Part shown: one piece after another, positions 21,860 to 30,943 of the stretch
How the letters are laid out: each line of letters begins with the position of its first letter
How positions within the stretch are numbered: the first letter of the stretch is position 1
NCBI GenBank assembly: GCA_030019445.1
Contig: JASEEU010000007.1
Coordinates: forward strand, 1-64,000
Direction of reading: 5' to 3'
Length of the DNA stretch: 64,000 nt
DNA from: Anaerosomatales bacterium
Lineage (GTDB): Bacteria > Actinomycetota > Coriobacteriia > Anaerosomatales > Anaerosomataceae
Made by a program: the position numbers and the translations under genes
Notes under the pieces: generated by a model
Database searches by the model: none
Seen by the model: only the letters and a program-made list of their open reading frames with translations
What the model was told of the DNA's origin: nothing

Positions 21860-22632
21860 AGAAGGTCACCGCGTTCGTCGGCTCAGCCCGCAAGGGTCAC
21901 ACGTACCAGGCGGTGCGTTCGTTCTGCGACCGGCTGGAGGCCGCGGGCGACGTGCGGACGGAGATCGTGTCGTTGAGCGACTACCGCATAGAGACGTGCC
22001 GGGGCTGCAAGGCGTGCTTCACCCGCGGCGAGGACCGGTGTCCGCTCGCCGATGATCGTGACGCGCTCATCGCCCTGATGCTCGCCTCAGACGGCGTCGT
22101 GTTCGCGTCGCCCAACTACTCGTTCCAGGTATCGGGACTCATGAAGTGCTTCCTCGACCGGCTCGGCTACGTGTTCCATCGGCCGTGCTTCCACGGCAAG
22201 ACGTTCACGAGCATCGTCGTACAGGGCGTGCACGGCGGCGGCAAGATCGTGAAGTACCTCGACTTCGTGGGCATGGGGCTCGGATTCACCGTGGTGAAGG
22301 GCACCTTCTCGACGGCGTTCGATCCGATGACCGCCAAGGAGGAGCGGAAGCGTGACGCGACGCTCTCCAAGCAGGCCGAGAAGTACCTGCGGCAGCTCGC
22401 GTGTCCGGCGGGTCGCGTACCCGGGCTCTTCGAGCTCATGATCTTCCGCTACGCGCGCACGAGCATGAGCATCGAGCTCGACGACTCCAACCGCGACTAC
22501 CGCTACTACCGTGATCGGGGTTGGTTCGACTCGGCGTACTACTACCCGACGAAGCTCGGCTTCGCCAAGCGGATGGCCGGCGGCCTGTTCGACTCGCTGT
22601 TCGCCGGCATGTCGAAAGCGCGCGCAAGCTAG
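21850..22632 (+). CDS. Flavodoxin-like NAD(P)H-dependent oxidoreductase
   Basis: 260 residues. The N-terminal FMN-binding motif VTAFVGSARKGHTYQAVRSF is followed by CRGCKACFTRGEDRCPLADD, the cysteine-containing loop of iron-sulfur-flavoprotein-like or multimeric flavodoxin reductases, and VVFASPNYSFQVSGLMKCFLDR. The C-terminal 90 residues are an extension. Probably a cytoplasmic FMN reductase; substrate unknown. Translationally coupled to the upstream methyltransferase. Confidence 0.82.
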   Translation: MAVKKVTAFVGSARKGHTYQAVRSFCDRLEAAGDVRTEIVSLSDYRIETCRGCKACFTRGEDRCPLADDRDALIALMLASDGVVFASPNYSFQVSGLMKCFLDRLGYVFHRPCFHGKTFTSIVVQGVHGGGKIVKYLDFVGMGLGFTVVKGTFSTAFDPMTAKEERKRDATLSKQAEKYLRQLACPAGRVPGLFELMIFRYARTSMSIELDDSNRDYRYYRDRGWFDSAYYYPTKLGFAKRMAGGLFDSLFAGMSKARAS

Positions 22633-22742
22633 TCGCATCCGGCGCGGTCTCCGACGTCACCGCGCGCTGATCCGGGCGCGCGGTAGAATCGAGAGGAAAC
22701 GCGCCGGGTGCGGTCGGCCCGCACCCGCGAGGGGAGGGCCTC

Positions 22743-22976
22743 ATGCGCAGCCTGTACGAGGAGCTGTCCGAGAAGCTCAGCCACGATCCGCGCCTCCTGA
22801 AGCGCGGCGGACCGCGTGTCGATCTGAGCCTGTTGCTCTTCAATGCGCGTGACGAGATCCGCGAGCTGTGGGATGCCGCCGACCGGTCGGCGGCCGGTGA
22901 CGAGGGCGCGCTGCACGACCTGCGCGAGGCCGTGGAAGCGCTCCGCCCCATCTTCGGCGAGCGGACGGGCTCGTGA
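22743..22976 (+). CDS. Small hypothetical protein (77 aa)
   Basis: ATG with GGGGAGGG upstream. Charged and mostly helical (LYEELSEKLSHDPRLLKRGG, LLLFNARDEIRELWDAADRS), no membrane span. The stop overlaps the GTG of the acetyltransferase by four bases, so both are on one message. No family recognised. Confidence 0.65.
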   Translation: MRSLYEELSEKLSHDPRLLKRGGPRVDLSLLLFNARDEIRELWDAADRSAAGDEGALHDLREAVEALRPIFGERTGS

Positions 22977-23482
22977 ACGGTCCCACCATCACCCGGGGAT
23001 ACGCTCCCGACGCCATCGACCGCGTCGTCGCGCTGCATGGCGTCTACTACCGGGAGCACTGGGGGTTCGGCCCGTACTTCGAGACCAAGGTCGCTCGTGA
23101 GCTCGGCGAGTTCTTCGCTCGCTACGATCCGGAGCGCGATGGCTTCTGGACGCTCACCGCCGGCGGCGTCGTGCACGGCGCGATCGCGATCGACGGCCTC
23201 CACGCCGGCACCGATGGCGCCCACCTGCGGTGGTTCATCGTCTCCGACGACTGGCGCGGCCAGGGCGCCGGCCGGGCGCTTCTCGGCAGCGCGATGGACT
23301 TCTGTCGCGCCTGCGGCTACACGCGCGTGTACCTCTGGACGTTCGCCGGACTCGATCCCGCGCGCCACCTCTACGAGGACGCGGGCTTCCGCCTTGCCGA
23401 GGAAGCGCGCGGCACGACGTGGGGCACCGAGGTGACCGAGCAGCGCTTCGTGTGCGCACTCGCGCCGCGCGACGGCCGGTAA
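22973..23482 (+). CDS. GNAT-family N-acetyltransferase
   Basis: 169 residues, GTG start coupled to the upstream stop. The GNAT acetyl-CoA motif A is visible: LRWFIVSDDWRGQGAGRALL (about 85-104), with the preceding GFWTLTAGGVVHGAIAI strands and the C-terminal ARHLYEDAGFRLAEE. Fused MarR-GNAT proteins share this type of domain, but no regulator is fused here. Substrate unknown. Confidence 0.85.
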   Translation: MNGPTITRGYAPDAIDRVVALHGVYYREHWGFGPYFETKVARELGEFFARYDPERDGFWTLTAGGVVHGAIAIDGLHAGTDGAHLRWFIVSDDWRGQGAGRALLGSAMDFCRACGYTRVYLWTFAGLDPARHLYEDAGFRLAEEARGTTWGTEVTEQRFVCALAPRDGR

Positions 23483-23587
23483 CCGGGCCTCGCTCTCGCG
23501 CGCCCGCACGCGCTGCCGTACAATCGCAGGGCGTTTCTGCCGGAGGGCGAGCCGCTGTGAGCCGCCCCAGACGACAGGAGGACTTCC

Positions 23588-24679
<1,092 letters not shown>

Positions 24680-24700
24680 CGCCACACTGCGAGCGCCCGC

Positions 24701-24728
24701 GGGCCGTCCTTCACGCGAAGGGCGGCCC
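24701..24728 (+). terminator. Bidirectional terminator between icd and acuC-like gene
   Basis: An eleven-base stem GGGCCGTCCTT/AAGGGCGGCCC with one G-T pair and a six-base loop. It overlaps the stop codon of the convergent deacetylase gene and can serve both strands. Confidence 0.65.
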
Positions 24729-25844
24729 GCTTCGCACCACGTCGATAGTTCGGCGCGTCTCGGTGAGCAGGCGGTCCTCGTCGGGGGCGGACGGCGTCAC
24801 GTCCTCGGTCAGCGTCTCCGGAAGCACGATACCGGGCACCGGATGCGTCTCCAGCCACCGCTCGGGCAGCCGTCCCGGCAGCGCTGTGCGCGTCAGCGAG
24901 GCGGCCAGCATCGTCCAGGCGCGCGGCACGACGTGCTCCCAGGCGTATCCGCCGCCACCGAACGCGACGAGCCGGCCGTCGCAGACCTCCTCGGCCAGAC
25001 GCGCGATGGCGTCGACGAGCGAGCGGTACCCGCCGAGCGTGCCACGGAGCATGGTGAGCGGGTCGGACCAGTGGCTGTCGGCGCCGTTCTGGCTCACGAG
25101 GACGTCGGGTCCGAAGCGGCGCACCGCGGGCGCCACGACGTCATCGAAGGCGAGCCGCATGCAGGCGTCCGTCGCGCCGGCCGGCAGCGGCACGTTCACG
25201 GCGCTTCCGGTACCGTCGGCGTACCCCCGCTCGTTGGTGAAACCGGTGCCCGGGAAGAGGCGCTCGCCCGACTGGTGCACCGAGACGGTCAGCACGCGCG
25301 GCTCGTCGTAGAACGCCCACTGCACGCCGTCGCCATGGTGCGCGTCGATGTCCACGTACGCCACGCGAAGCGCCGGGTCGCGTGCGATGGCCGTGGCGAT
25401 GGCGACGGCGACATCGTTGTACACGCAGAAGCCTGCGGCGCGGTCGGCCAGCGCGTGGTGGAGCCCGCCGGCGACGCTGAAGGCCCGCCGGTACTCGGTG
25501 CGCTGCACGAGGTCCATCGCCAGCACACCCGCTCCCGCTACGAGCGCGGCGGCCTCGTGCATGCCGGGGAACGCGGGATTGTCGCCCGGACCGATCCCAT
25601 ACCCCGGTGCCGGTTCGCCCCCGCGCGACGCGGCCTTCACCGCAGCGATGTAGCCCGGCGCGTGCACGCGCTCGAGCTCGTCATCGCTCGCCACGTCGGG
25701 GCGCACCGGCTCGAGCATGCCGTCGGTGAGACCGCACGCGCGCATGAGCGCCACCGAGCGGGTCACGCGCTCGGGTCTCAGCGGGTGTCCCGCTCCAAAG
25801 TCGTAGGCGGCCATCTCCGCCGAGAAGACCAGCGCCGTCCGCAT
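24711..25844 (-). CDS. acuC: Histone deacetylase-family protein, AcuC-like
   Basis: 377 residues. The zinc deacetylase fold is clear: HPLRPERVTRSVALMRACGL, GGLHHALADRAAGFCVYND, VAYVDIDAHHGDGVQ (catalytic His and zinc ligands, about residues 165-180), VLVSQNGADSHWSDPL and FGGGGYAWEHVVPRAW. AcuC removes acetyl groups from acetyl-CoA synthetase and activates it; other amidohydrolase roles are possible. It converges with icd, so both sit around acetyl-CoA metabolism. No acs gene is seen here. Confidence 0.87.
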   Translation of the reverse strand: MRTALVFSAEMAAYDFGAGHPLRPERVTRSVALMRACGLTDGMLEPVRPDVASDDELERVHAPGYIAAVKAASRGGEPAPGYGIGPGDNPAFPGMHEAAALVAGAGVLAMDLVQRTEYRRAFSVAGGLHHALADRAAGFCVYNDVAVAIATAIARDPALRVAYVDIDAHHGDGVQWAFYDEPRVLTVSVHQSGERLFPGTGFTNERGYADGTGSAVNVPLPAGATDACMRLAFDDVVAPAVRRFGPDVLVSQNGADSHWSDPLTMLRGTLGGYRSLVDAIARLAEEVCDGRLVAFGGGGYAWEHVVPRAWTMLAASLTRTALPGRLPERWLETHPVPGIVLPETLTEDVTPSAPDEDRLLTETRRTIDVVRSGPPFA

Positions 25845-25946
25845 CGGATCACCCCTCTCGGCAATGATGTACCACGAGGCGAGCGCCGTCTCTCATGCGG
25901 ATGCACGTACCCCATTACCCAAGCTGATGCGAACTGAGCGCAGGTA

Positions 25947-25975
25947 TTGACCCGGTGTGACGGCTGTCACATAAT
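25947..25975 (+). promoter_or_regulatory. Promoter with Crp/Fnr-type box in the spacer (43-haem cytochrome gene)
   Basis: -35 TTGACC (25947-25952), 17-base spacer, -10 CATAAT (25970-25975). A perfect TGTGA-N6-TCACA site (25956-25971) occupies the spacer and touches the -10. A regulator bound there would exclude RNA polymerase, so repression is expected. The same layout recurs at 30707-30735. Confidence 0.8.
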
Positions 25976-25985
25976 CATTAATCAA

Positions 25986-26096
25986 CTGCGTCCGAGGGGC
26001 CACCTTGACGGTGGGGCGTTCGCAGTCTGAGGCGAGGAACCGGCATCCGTTATCTGGGCACCTGGATGCCGGGGAGCCAGTGGTGCAACCGGCTGA
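25986..26096 (+). ncRNA. Conserved structured leader RNA, copy 1
   Basis: Starts about three bases after the predicted transcription start. Stems: CTGCG/CGCAG (25986-25990, 26021-26025) enclosing CCACC/GGTGG (26000-26004, 26010-26014); CCGGCATCC/GGATGCCGG (26040-26048, 26064-26072); AGCC/GGCT (26075-26078, 26091-26094). Compared with the copy at 30748, the second stem shows two compensatory pair changes. Shared loops include CTGGGCACC and CAGTGGTGCAACC. It does not match riboswitch consensus sequences I know; a ligand-sensing leader is the likeliest role. Confidence 0.7.
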
Positions 26097-26201
26097 TGCG
26101 TGTTCGGCCGGCTTTCGCGCGTGCCTGATCGGCACAAGCAAGCCGCAGTGACGACCCGACGGGGTAGCGACATTCACGACGCTGGGGAGTGGGTGCTGGT
26201 C

Positions 26202-29200
26202 ATGCGGAAGACGCTGCTGCTGATCGTTGTCATCGGCGTGCTCGCCGTCGCGGCGACAGGCATCGCGTATGCGGCGGTGCCTGAGGCGCCGTACGACACG
26301 AACGCCGAGTGTCTGGAGTGCCACGATGTGGCGCTTGACGGAGCGGCCATCTCAAAGGTCGACTTCTCCAATACGGTGGACCTGTCACGGTGTTGGGCGT
26401 GCCACTACAAGGCTAATCATCTCAAACCGTCTTCCCTCGATTGCATGTCGTGCCACCCCAACTTCCCGAGGACTGCGGGCCAGTACTACTCGGACACCAA
26501 CACGCCGTACGGCTGGTTCTCATCCGGCTCGTCACCCTACACGGACGCCGCCACGCTGCACCGGATCCATGTCAATGGCGACTGGGTGGTCAACTACTTC
26601 CCCAGTTGTGCGGGTGCGTGTCACGGCAGGGCCTCCTGCTCTGCGTGCCACGGTCCCGATTCGGCGGTCTCGCATGGCGACCACACGGCGGGTGCGTATC
26701 CTGCCGTCACGTACGCGCAATCGACCGGCAGCTCATACGCGGCGAGCGCCACAACGTGCGTGAACGCCGCGTGCCACAGCCTCGCCGCTGCGAGCAGTAG
26801 CACCTTCGTCCCGACATGTTCGTCCTGTCACGCCGAGAAGACCGACGCGCACGGCTATGACACGGTGGACCACGTCGCCGATGACGGCGTGACGGAAGGG
26901 ATCGCATGCTCGTCGTGTCACGCTCTCGATCTCGCGATGGAGCACGACAAGCCGACGTCCTCCTCGGCCGGGACCGGATGTGTCACGTGTCACCCGACTC
27001 CGCGGGACAGCATGGACGCGTGGGACCAGTCGTGCGCCACCGGCGGATGCCACACTGCAACGTCATCGGCGCCGATGCACGCCGCCACCGACACGGCGCA
27101 CGCGGTCGTCTCGACCGGCGAGGTATGCCTCGGCTGCCACGACGGCACCGATCTGGGATCCGTCCACGTTGGAGCGGCTACTGACACCGGCGCCACGTCG
27201 TGCCTTGTCTGTCACACGGCCGCAGGGGCACCGGCGAGCAACGACTGCACGGTCTGCCACTTCACGTTCGAGGAGCACTACGGCGATGAGCGCCACCAGA
27301 GTTCCTGGACGCTGGACGGGTGCGTCGCGGGTGGCTGCCACACGACGCGCGACCTCATGGAAGAGCACACCGCGTGGCGTCCGGACTTCGCGTGCGCGAC
27401 ATGTCACGACAACGCGTCTGATCCGCGGTACGCCGCGGCCATCGAGGCGGGGGACACCGCCTGCGGTGCATGTCATGACGTCAGCGAGGGCGACAGCCAT
27501 CGCACGGCCCATTGGGCGCAACCACCGCTTGTGGACGGTGCGGGACTGGCCGGCTACGGCTACTATGACGGCAGCGTCGCTGCTGTGAAGACGACGGACT
27601 GCGCGATGTGCCACGCGAGCAACCTCGTCGACGAGCACATGGGCGTGTCCAACTCCTACGTGACGCGCCTACCGCGCTACGATTCCACAGGCCAGCCGCT
27701 CGACTGCGCAACGTGCCACGGGTCGACCGATCTCGCGGTCGTAGGCGCCATCGCCTCCGGGATCAGCGCGTGTGAGACCTGCCATCCCGTGCACGGGCCG
27801 ATAGGGGCCGCCCATGGCAGCGACTTCGCAGGCGATCCCGCGCAGTGCACGGCGTGTCACTCGAGCCGACTGGATGTCGAGCACGAGGGCGTCACCGCGG
27901 TGATGCCGAGCGGGACCACGCTCAACGGATGCGCGGTGTGCCACTCGTACACCGAGGGAGCGTTCGGGGCGGCGGTGCAGACCGCGATCGATGTGACGAA
28001 CGATACGAGCTGCGTCGCATGTCACGGCACATACCATGATGACGCCGGCGCATCGCACACTGCGACGAACACGGCGAGCCTCGGCTGCGCCGGGTGTCAC
28101 GGCGACACCGCTGCCACATCTCTGGACGTGACCAGCCTCCATGCCGATGTGCTGGATCCCGGTCCGTGCACCGTATGTCACGAGAACGAGCCCCGGGTGA
28201 GCGACCTGGCGACCAAGACCGCGGAGTGCGCGTCGTGCCACGCCGCAGAAGGCAGCGACTACCACCGTACGATGACCACGGCGCATACCTTCTCGGCGAT
28301 GGATGCCAGCTGCGTGGGAGCAGGATGCCACGCGGCCGACACGCTGCCAGAGGCGCATGCGCCATACCTCGCGCGCTACCCCCAGTACGCGGATACCTGC
28401 GCGCTCTGTCATCGCAACGAGGACGCCGCGCGCATCGATTGGACGACCGCGACTGCGGACTGCGCGACCTGTCACGAGGTTCACGGCGACATCGCGACGA
28501 TCCACACAGCGCCTGCGAGCCAGGAGTGCGTCGACTGCCACGAGACCGGCGACGTGCGACAGCTGCACGGGACGAGCCCCGAGGCCTCCTGCGGTTACTG
28601 CCACGTGGCGGGCAAGGTGCTGCCAGCATCGGCGGATTGCGTGAACTGCCACCAGGACCACACCCCGGTCGACCCGGGCCACTACCCGACCGCCGCGCAT
28701 GACGCGGTGAACGAGTCCGGCTGCGAGCAGTGCCACTACAAGGACATGAAGGCGGAGCACTTCAAGCCGACGGTGGCGGTCACCTGCGTGACGTGCCACG
28801 AGATCGCGGTGGATGCCTTCTCGGCCCCATGGGACCGGACCTGCACGGCGTGCCACCCGACGAAGCACGGGGAGAAGTCCGCCAAGCACGTGTCCTCATC
28901 GACCGGATGCGGCGGCAGTGGATGCCATGACATCGCCGATGCCGAGTCGATCCACAGCGCCCTGTCGGGGAGCGGCTGCTCGGCGTGCCACATCGGCCCA
29001 GACCAGCCGGCGACGACGACCGAGTGCGCCGTGTGCCATGAATCGGCCACGCCCGGCCATCACGAGGAGCACAACGCCGCAGGAGCCAATCCCAACGGCT
29101 GCTCGGGATGTCACTTCATGTACCTCGACGACGAGCACATCAAGCTGGGCTACACGTGCGATGTCTGTCATGCGTCCACAGACACGGCGGTCCAGGGCGC

Positions 29201-30632
29201 GATAGCCTCCGGCGACCTGGCCTGCCTCTCCTGCCATCCCGACTCGCCGCATAACCAGCGCCAGAAGTGGGAGTTCAACCCCAATCGACAGTCGGTGCAC
29301 AGGACGAGCGCCGAGCTGCCCGGCATGCGCTCGAGCTTCGTGGTGAACGGCACCACCTATTCATGGACGCTGCCCTCCGCGAGCACGTTCCTCAAGAGCG
29401 GCTGGAGCACCGACAGCATGATGGGCTGCGACAGCTGTCACACGTACACCGGAGCCGAGGGGCCGCACGGGGCGACGATGAAGGTGAACATCGACCCCGC
29501 CTACCCCAATCCGTTCAAGGTGACGACCGGTTCGCAGTCGTTCACGGCGCAGCTGTCGCCCAATTCGCCCACGGGGATGAGCATGACCGAGAAGGGCAGC
29601 AGCCCTGCGGGCATCATCTGCGAGAAGTGCCACGACCTCCGCGGAAGCTCGTGGAGCAATGTCGTGCACAAGGAGCATGACGACCGGGGGATCGAAGGCG
29701 GCTACTGCAACCAGTGCCACGTGGGCATACCGCACGGCTGGGGCCGTCCGCGCCTCATCGGCTACACGAGCGACCCCACTGCGTATGCGACCTGGGCCGG
29801 GACAGGCAGGGACGGAGGCGGCGTCACGCGGATCTCGCTCAAGAGCTACTCGCCGTCGAACTGGCAGAAGTCAGACTGCGGTGCGGGCTGCTCAAGCGGG
29901 CGTCATCCTCTGAGCGGCAGCTCGTGGCCGTTCGTGGACGGGGGTACGACCCCGCCGCCCTCACCGACGACGGGTGTCGTCACCGGGCGGGTGACCGACG
30001 CCTCGACAGGTGCCGGCGTGACGGGAGCCACGGTCACCGTCGGAGGAACGACGGCCACCACGAGTGCCGACGGAACGTACAGCATCGTGGATCTGCCGCA
30101 GGGCTCGTACACGATGAGCGTCTCGGCAAGCGGCTACACCACGTGGACGGGTTCGGTGAGCGTCACCGCTGGCTCGACCACTACGAGGGATGTCGCGCTG
30201 ACGCCGGTCACCACGCCTCAGCCGGGCGGGAACCTGGCCCTCGGCAAGCGCTTCAGTGCGAGCGACACAGAGAGCTGGTCGTACTCGCCTGACCGCGCCG
30301 GTGACGGCGATCTCGCCACCTACTGGTGGTCCGATGACCACGGCGATGACGATGACACCGAGCGGTTGTGGGTGGATCTGGAAACGACCTATCGAGTGTC
30401 GAAGGTCGAGATCGCGTGGTGCGGCTCGCTGTGGGCGCGTGACTTCCGGATCCAAGTCTCCCGGGATGGCAGGAACTGGAGTGAGGTCTACCGGACAGAC
30501 CGCGGCGAGCAGGGCACGTCGGTCGTGACCTTCTCGGCACGTGACGCGCGCTACGTACGCGTCGAGTGTCGCAGGACCGGAACCGGACGTGACAACGGGT
30601 ACGGCATCGCGGAGTTCAGGGTGTTCGAGTAG
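26202..30632 (+). CDS. Giant secreted multiheme cytochrome c (about 43 haems) with C-terminal discoidin-like domain
   Basis: 1,476 residues from the ATG at 26202, the start that gives a normal signal peptide (MRKTLLLIVVIGVLAVAATG, ending near AYA-AVP). By my count there are 37 CXXCH, one CX3CH and five CX4CH haem motifs between residues 37 and about 1170, often as two-haem modules (C-N2-CH, about 15 residues, C-N2-CH, 5-9 residues, His). A carboxypeptidase-regulatory-like beta domain follows (about 1253-1335), then an F5/8 type C (discoidin) domain (about 1342-1476). Probably an extracellular electron conduit that attaches to carbohydrate or another surface. No LPXTG or lipobox is present. 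Confidence 0.9.
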   Translation: MRKTLLLIVVIGVLAVAATGIAYAAVPEAPYDTNAECLECHDVALDGAAISKVDFSNTVDLSRCWACHYKANHLKPSSLDCMSCHPNFPRTAGQYYSDTNTPYGWFSSGSSPYTDAATLHRIHVNGDWVVNYFPSCAGACHGRASCSACHGPDSAVSHGDHTAGAYPAVTYAQSTGSSYAASATTCVNAACHSLAAASSSTFVPTCSSCHAEKTDAHGYDTVDHVADDGVTEGIACSSCHALDLAMEHDKPTSSSAGTGCVTCHPTPRDSMDAWDQSCATGGCHTATSSAPMHAATDTAHAVVSTGEVCLGCHDGTDLGSVHVGAATDTGATSCLVCHTAAGAPASNDCTVCHFTFEEHYGDERHQSSWTLDGCVAGGCHTTRDLMEEHTAWRPDFACATCHDNASDPRYAAAIEAGDTACGACHDVSEGDSHRTAHWAQPPLVDGAGLAGYGYYDGSVAAVKTTDCAMCHASNLVDEHMGVSNSYVTRLPRYDSTGQPLDCATCHGSTDLAVVGAIASGISACETCHPVHGPIGAAHGSDFAGDPAQCTACHSSRLDVEHEGVTAVMPSGTTLNGCAVCHSYTEGAFGAAVQTAIDVTNDTSCVACHGTYHDDAGASHTATNTASLGCAGCHGDTAATSLDVTSLHADVLDPGPCTVCHENEPRVSDLATKTAECASCHAAEGSDYHRTMTTAHTFSAMDASCVGAGCHAADTLPEAHAPYLARYPQYADTCALCHRNEDAARIDWTTATADCATCHEVHGDIATIHTAPASQECVDCHETGDVRQLHGTSPEASCGYCHVAGKVLPASADCVNCHQDHTPVDPGHYPTAAHDAVNESGCEQCHYKDMKAEHFKPTVAVTCVTCHEIAVDAFSAPWDRTCTACHPTKHGEKSAKHVSSSTGCGGSGCHDIADAESIHSALSGSGCSACHIGPDQPATTTECAVCHESATPGHHEEHNAAGANPNGCSGCHFMYLDDEHIKLGYTCDVCHASTDTAVQGAIASGDLACLSCHPDSPHNQRQKWEFNPNRQSVHRTSAELPGMRSSFVVNGTTYSWTLPSASTFLKSGWSTDSMMGCDSCHTYTGAEGPHGATMKVNIDPAYPNPFKVTTGSQSFTAQLSPNSPTGMSMTEKGSSPAGIICEKCHDLRGSSWSNVVHKEHDDRGIEGGYCNQCHVGIPHGWGRPRLIGYTSDPTAYATWAGTGRDGGGVTRISLKSYSPSNWQKSDCGAGCSSGRHPLSGSSWPFVDGGTTPPPSPTTGVVTGRVTDASTGAGVTGATVTVGGTTATTSADGTYSIVDLPQGSYTMSVSASGYTTWTGSVSVTAGSTTTRDVALTPVTTPQPGGNLALGKRFSASDTESWSYSPDRAGDGDLATYWWSDDHGDDDDTERLWVDLETTYRVSKVEIAWCGSLWARDFRIQVSRDGRNWSEVYRTDRGEQGTSVVTFSARDARYVRVECRRTGTGRDNGYGIAEFRVFE

Positions 30633-30660
30633 CCGCGACGACCGTCGCCCGTGTTCTCGG

Positions 30661-30686
30661 GGGCCCGCCGCGCAGCGGTTGGGCCC
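30661..30686 (+). terminator. Terminator after the 43-haem gene
   Basis: GGGCCCGCCGC pairs with GCGG-TT-GGGCCC around a tight loop, with a two-base bulge, followed by a pyrimidine-rich TCGTTCCGTCC. It lies between the stop at 30632 and the next promoter at 30707. Confidence 0.55.
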
Positions 30687-30706
30687 TCGTTCCGTCCGGG
30701 TATGAT

Positions 30707-30735
30707 TTGACCGAGTGTGATGCGCGTCACATAAT
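30707..30735 (+). promoter_or_regulatory. Promoter with Crp/Fnr-type box in the spacer (12-haem cytochrome gene)
   Basis: -35 TTGACC (30707-30712), 17-base spacer, -10 CATAAT (30730-30735), with perfect TGTGA-N6-TCACA at 30716-30731. The core elements and spacing are the same as at 25947-25975, while the six central bases of the box differ. Confidence 0.8.
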
Positions 30736-30747
30736 GGGTTCTTGAAG

Positions 30748-30893
30748 CTGCGTCCGAGGGGCCACCGATCGGTGGGGCGTGCGCAGTCTGAGGCAGGGAA
30801 CCGACGTCCGTACCTGGGCACCTGGGCGTCGCGGAGCCAGTGGTGCAACCGGCTGACTACTGTCGAGCAGGCTTCCGCGTGGTCGCGGAAGCC
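30748..30893 (+). ncRNA. Conserved structured leader RNA, copy 2, with downstream hairpin
   Basis: Stems: CTGCG/CGCAG (30748-30752, 30782-30786), CCACC/GGTGG (30762-30766, 30771-30775), CGACGTCC/GGGCGTCG (30802-30809, 30824-30831) and AGCC/GGCT near 30835-30854. Relative to copy 1 a G-C pair became A-T and an A-T pair became G-C in the third stem. After it, a ten-base hairpin GGCTTCCGCG/CGCGGAAGCC (30870-30893) may be the switching part; it has no U-run. Confidence 0.7.
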
Positions 30894-30943
30894 GCCGGCG
30901 GTCCGAGGGGCCGCTGGGAACGTAGTTGGGGGTGGTGCCGGCC

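Noticed and set aside
25986-26096. Leader considered as GEMM (c-di-GMP/cGAMP) or cobalamin riboswitch
   Set aside because: GEMM regulates cytochromes in Geobacter, so it was considered, but the conserved GEMM bases around the GAAA tetraloop and the GCAAAGCC segment are missing; the cobalamin box is also absent.
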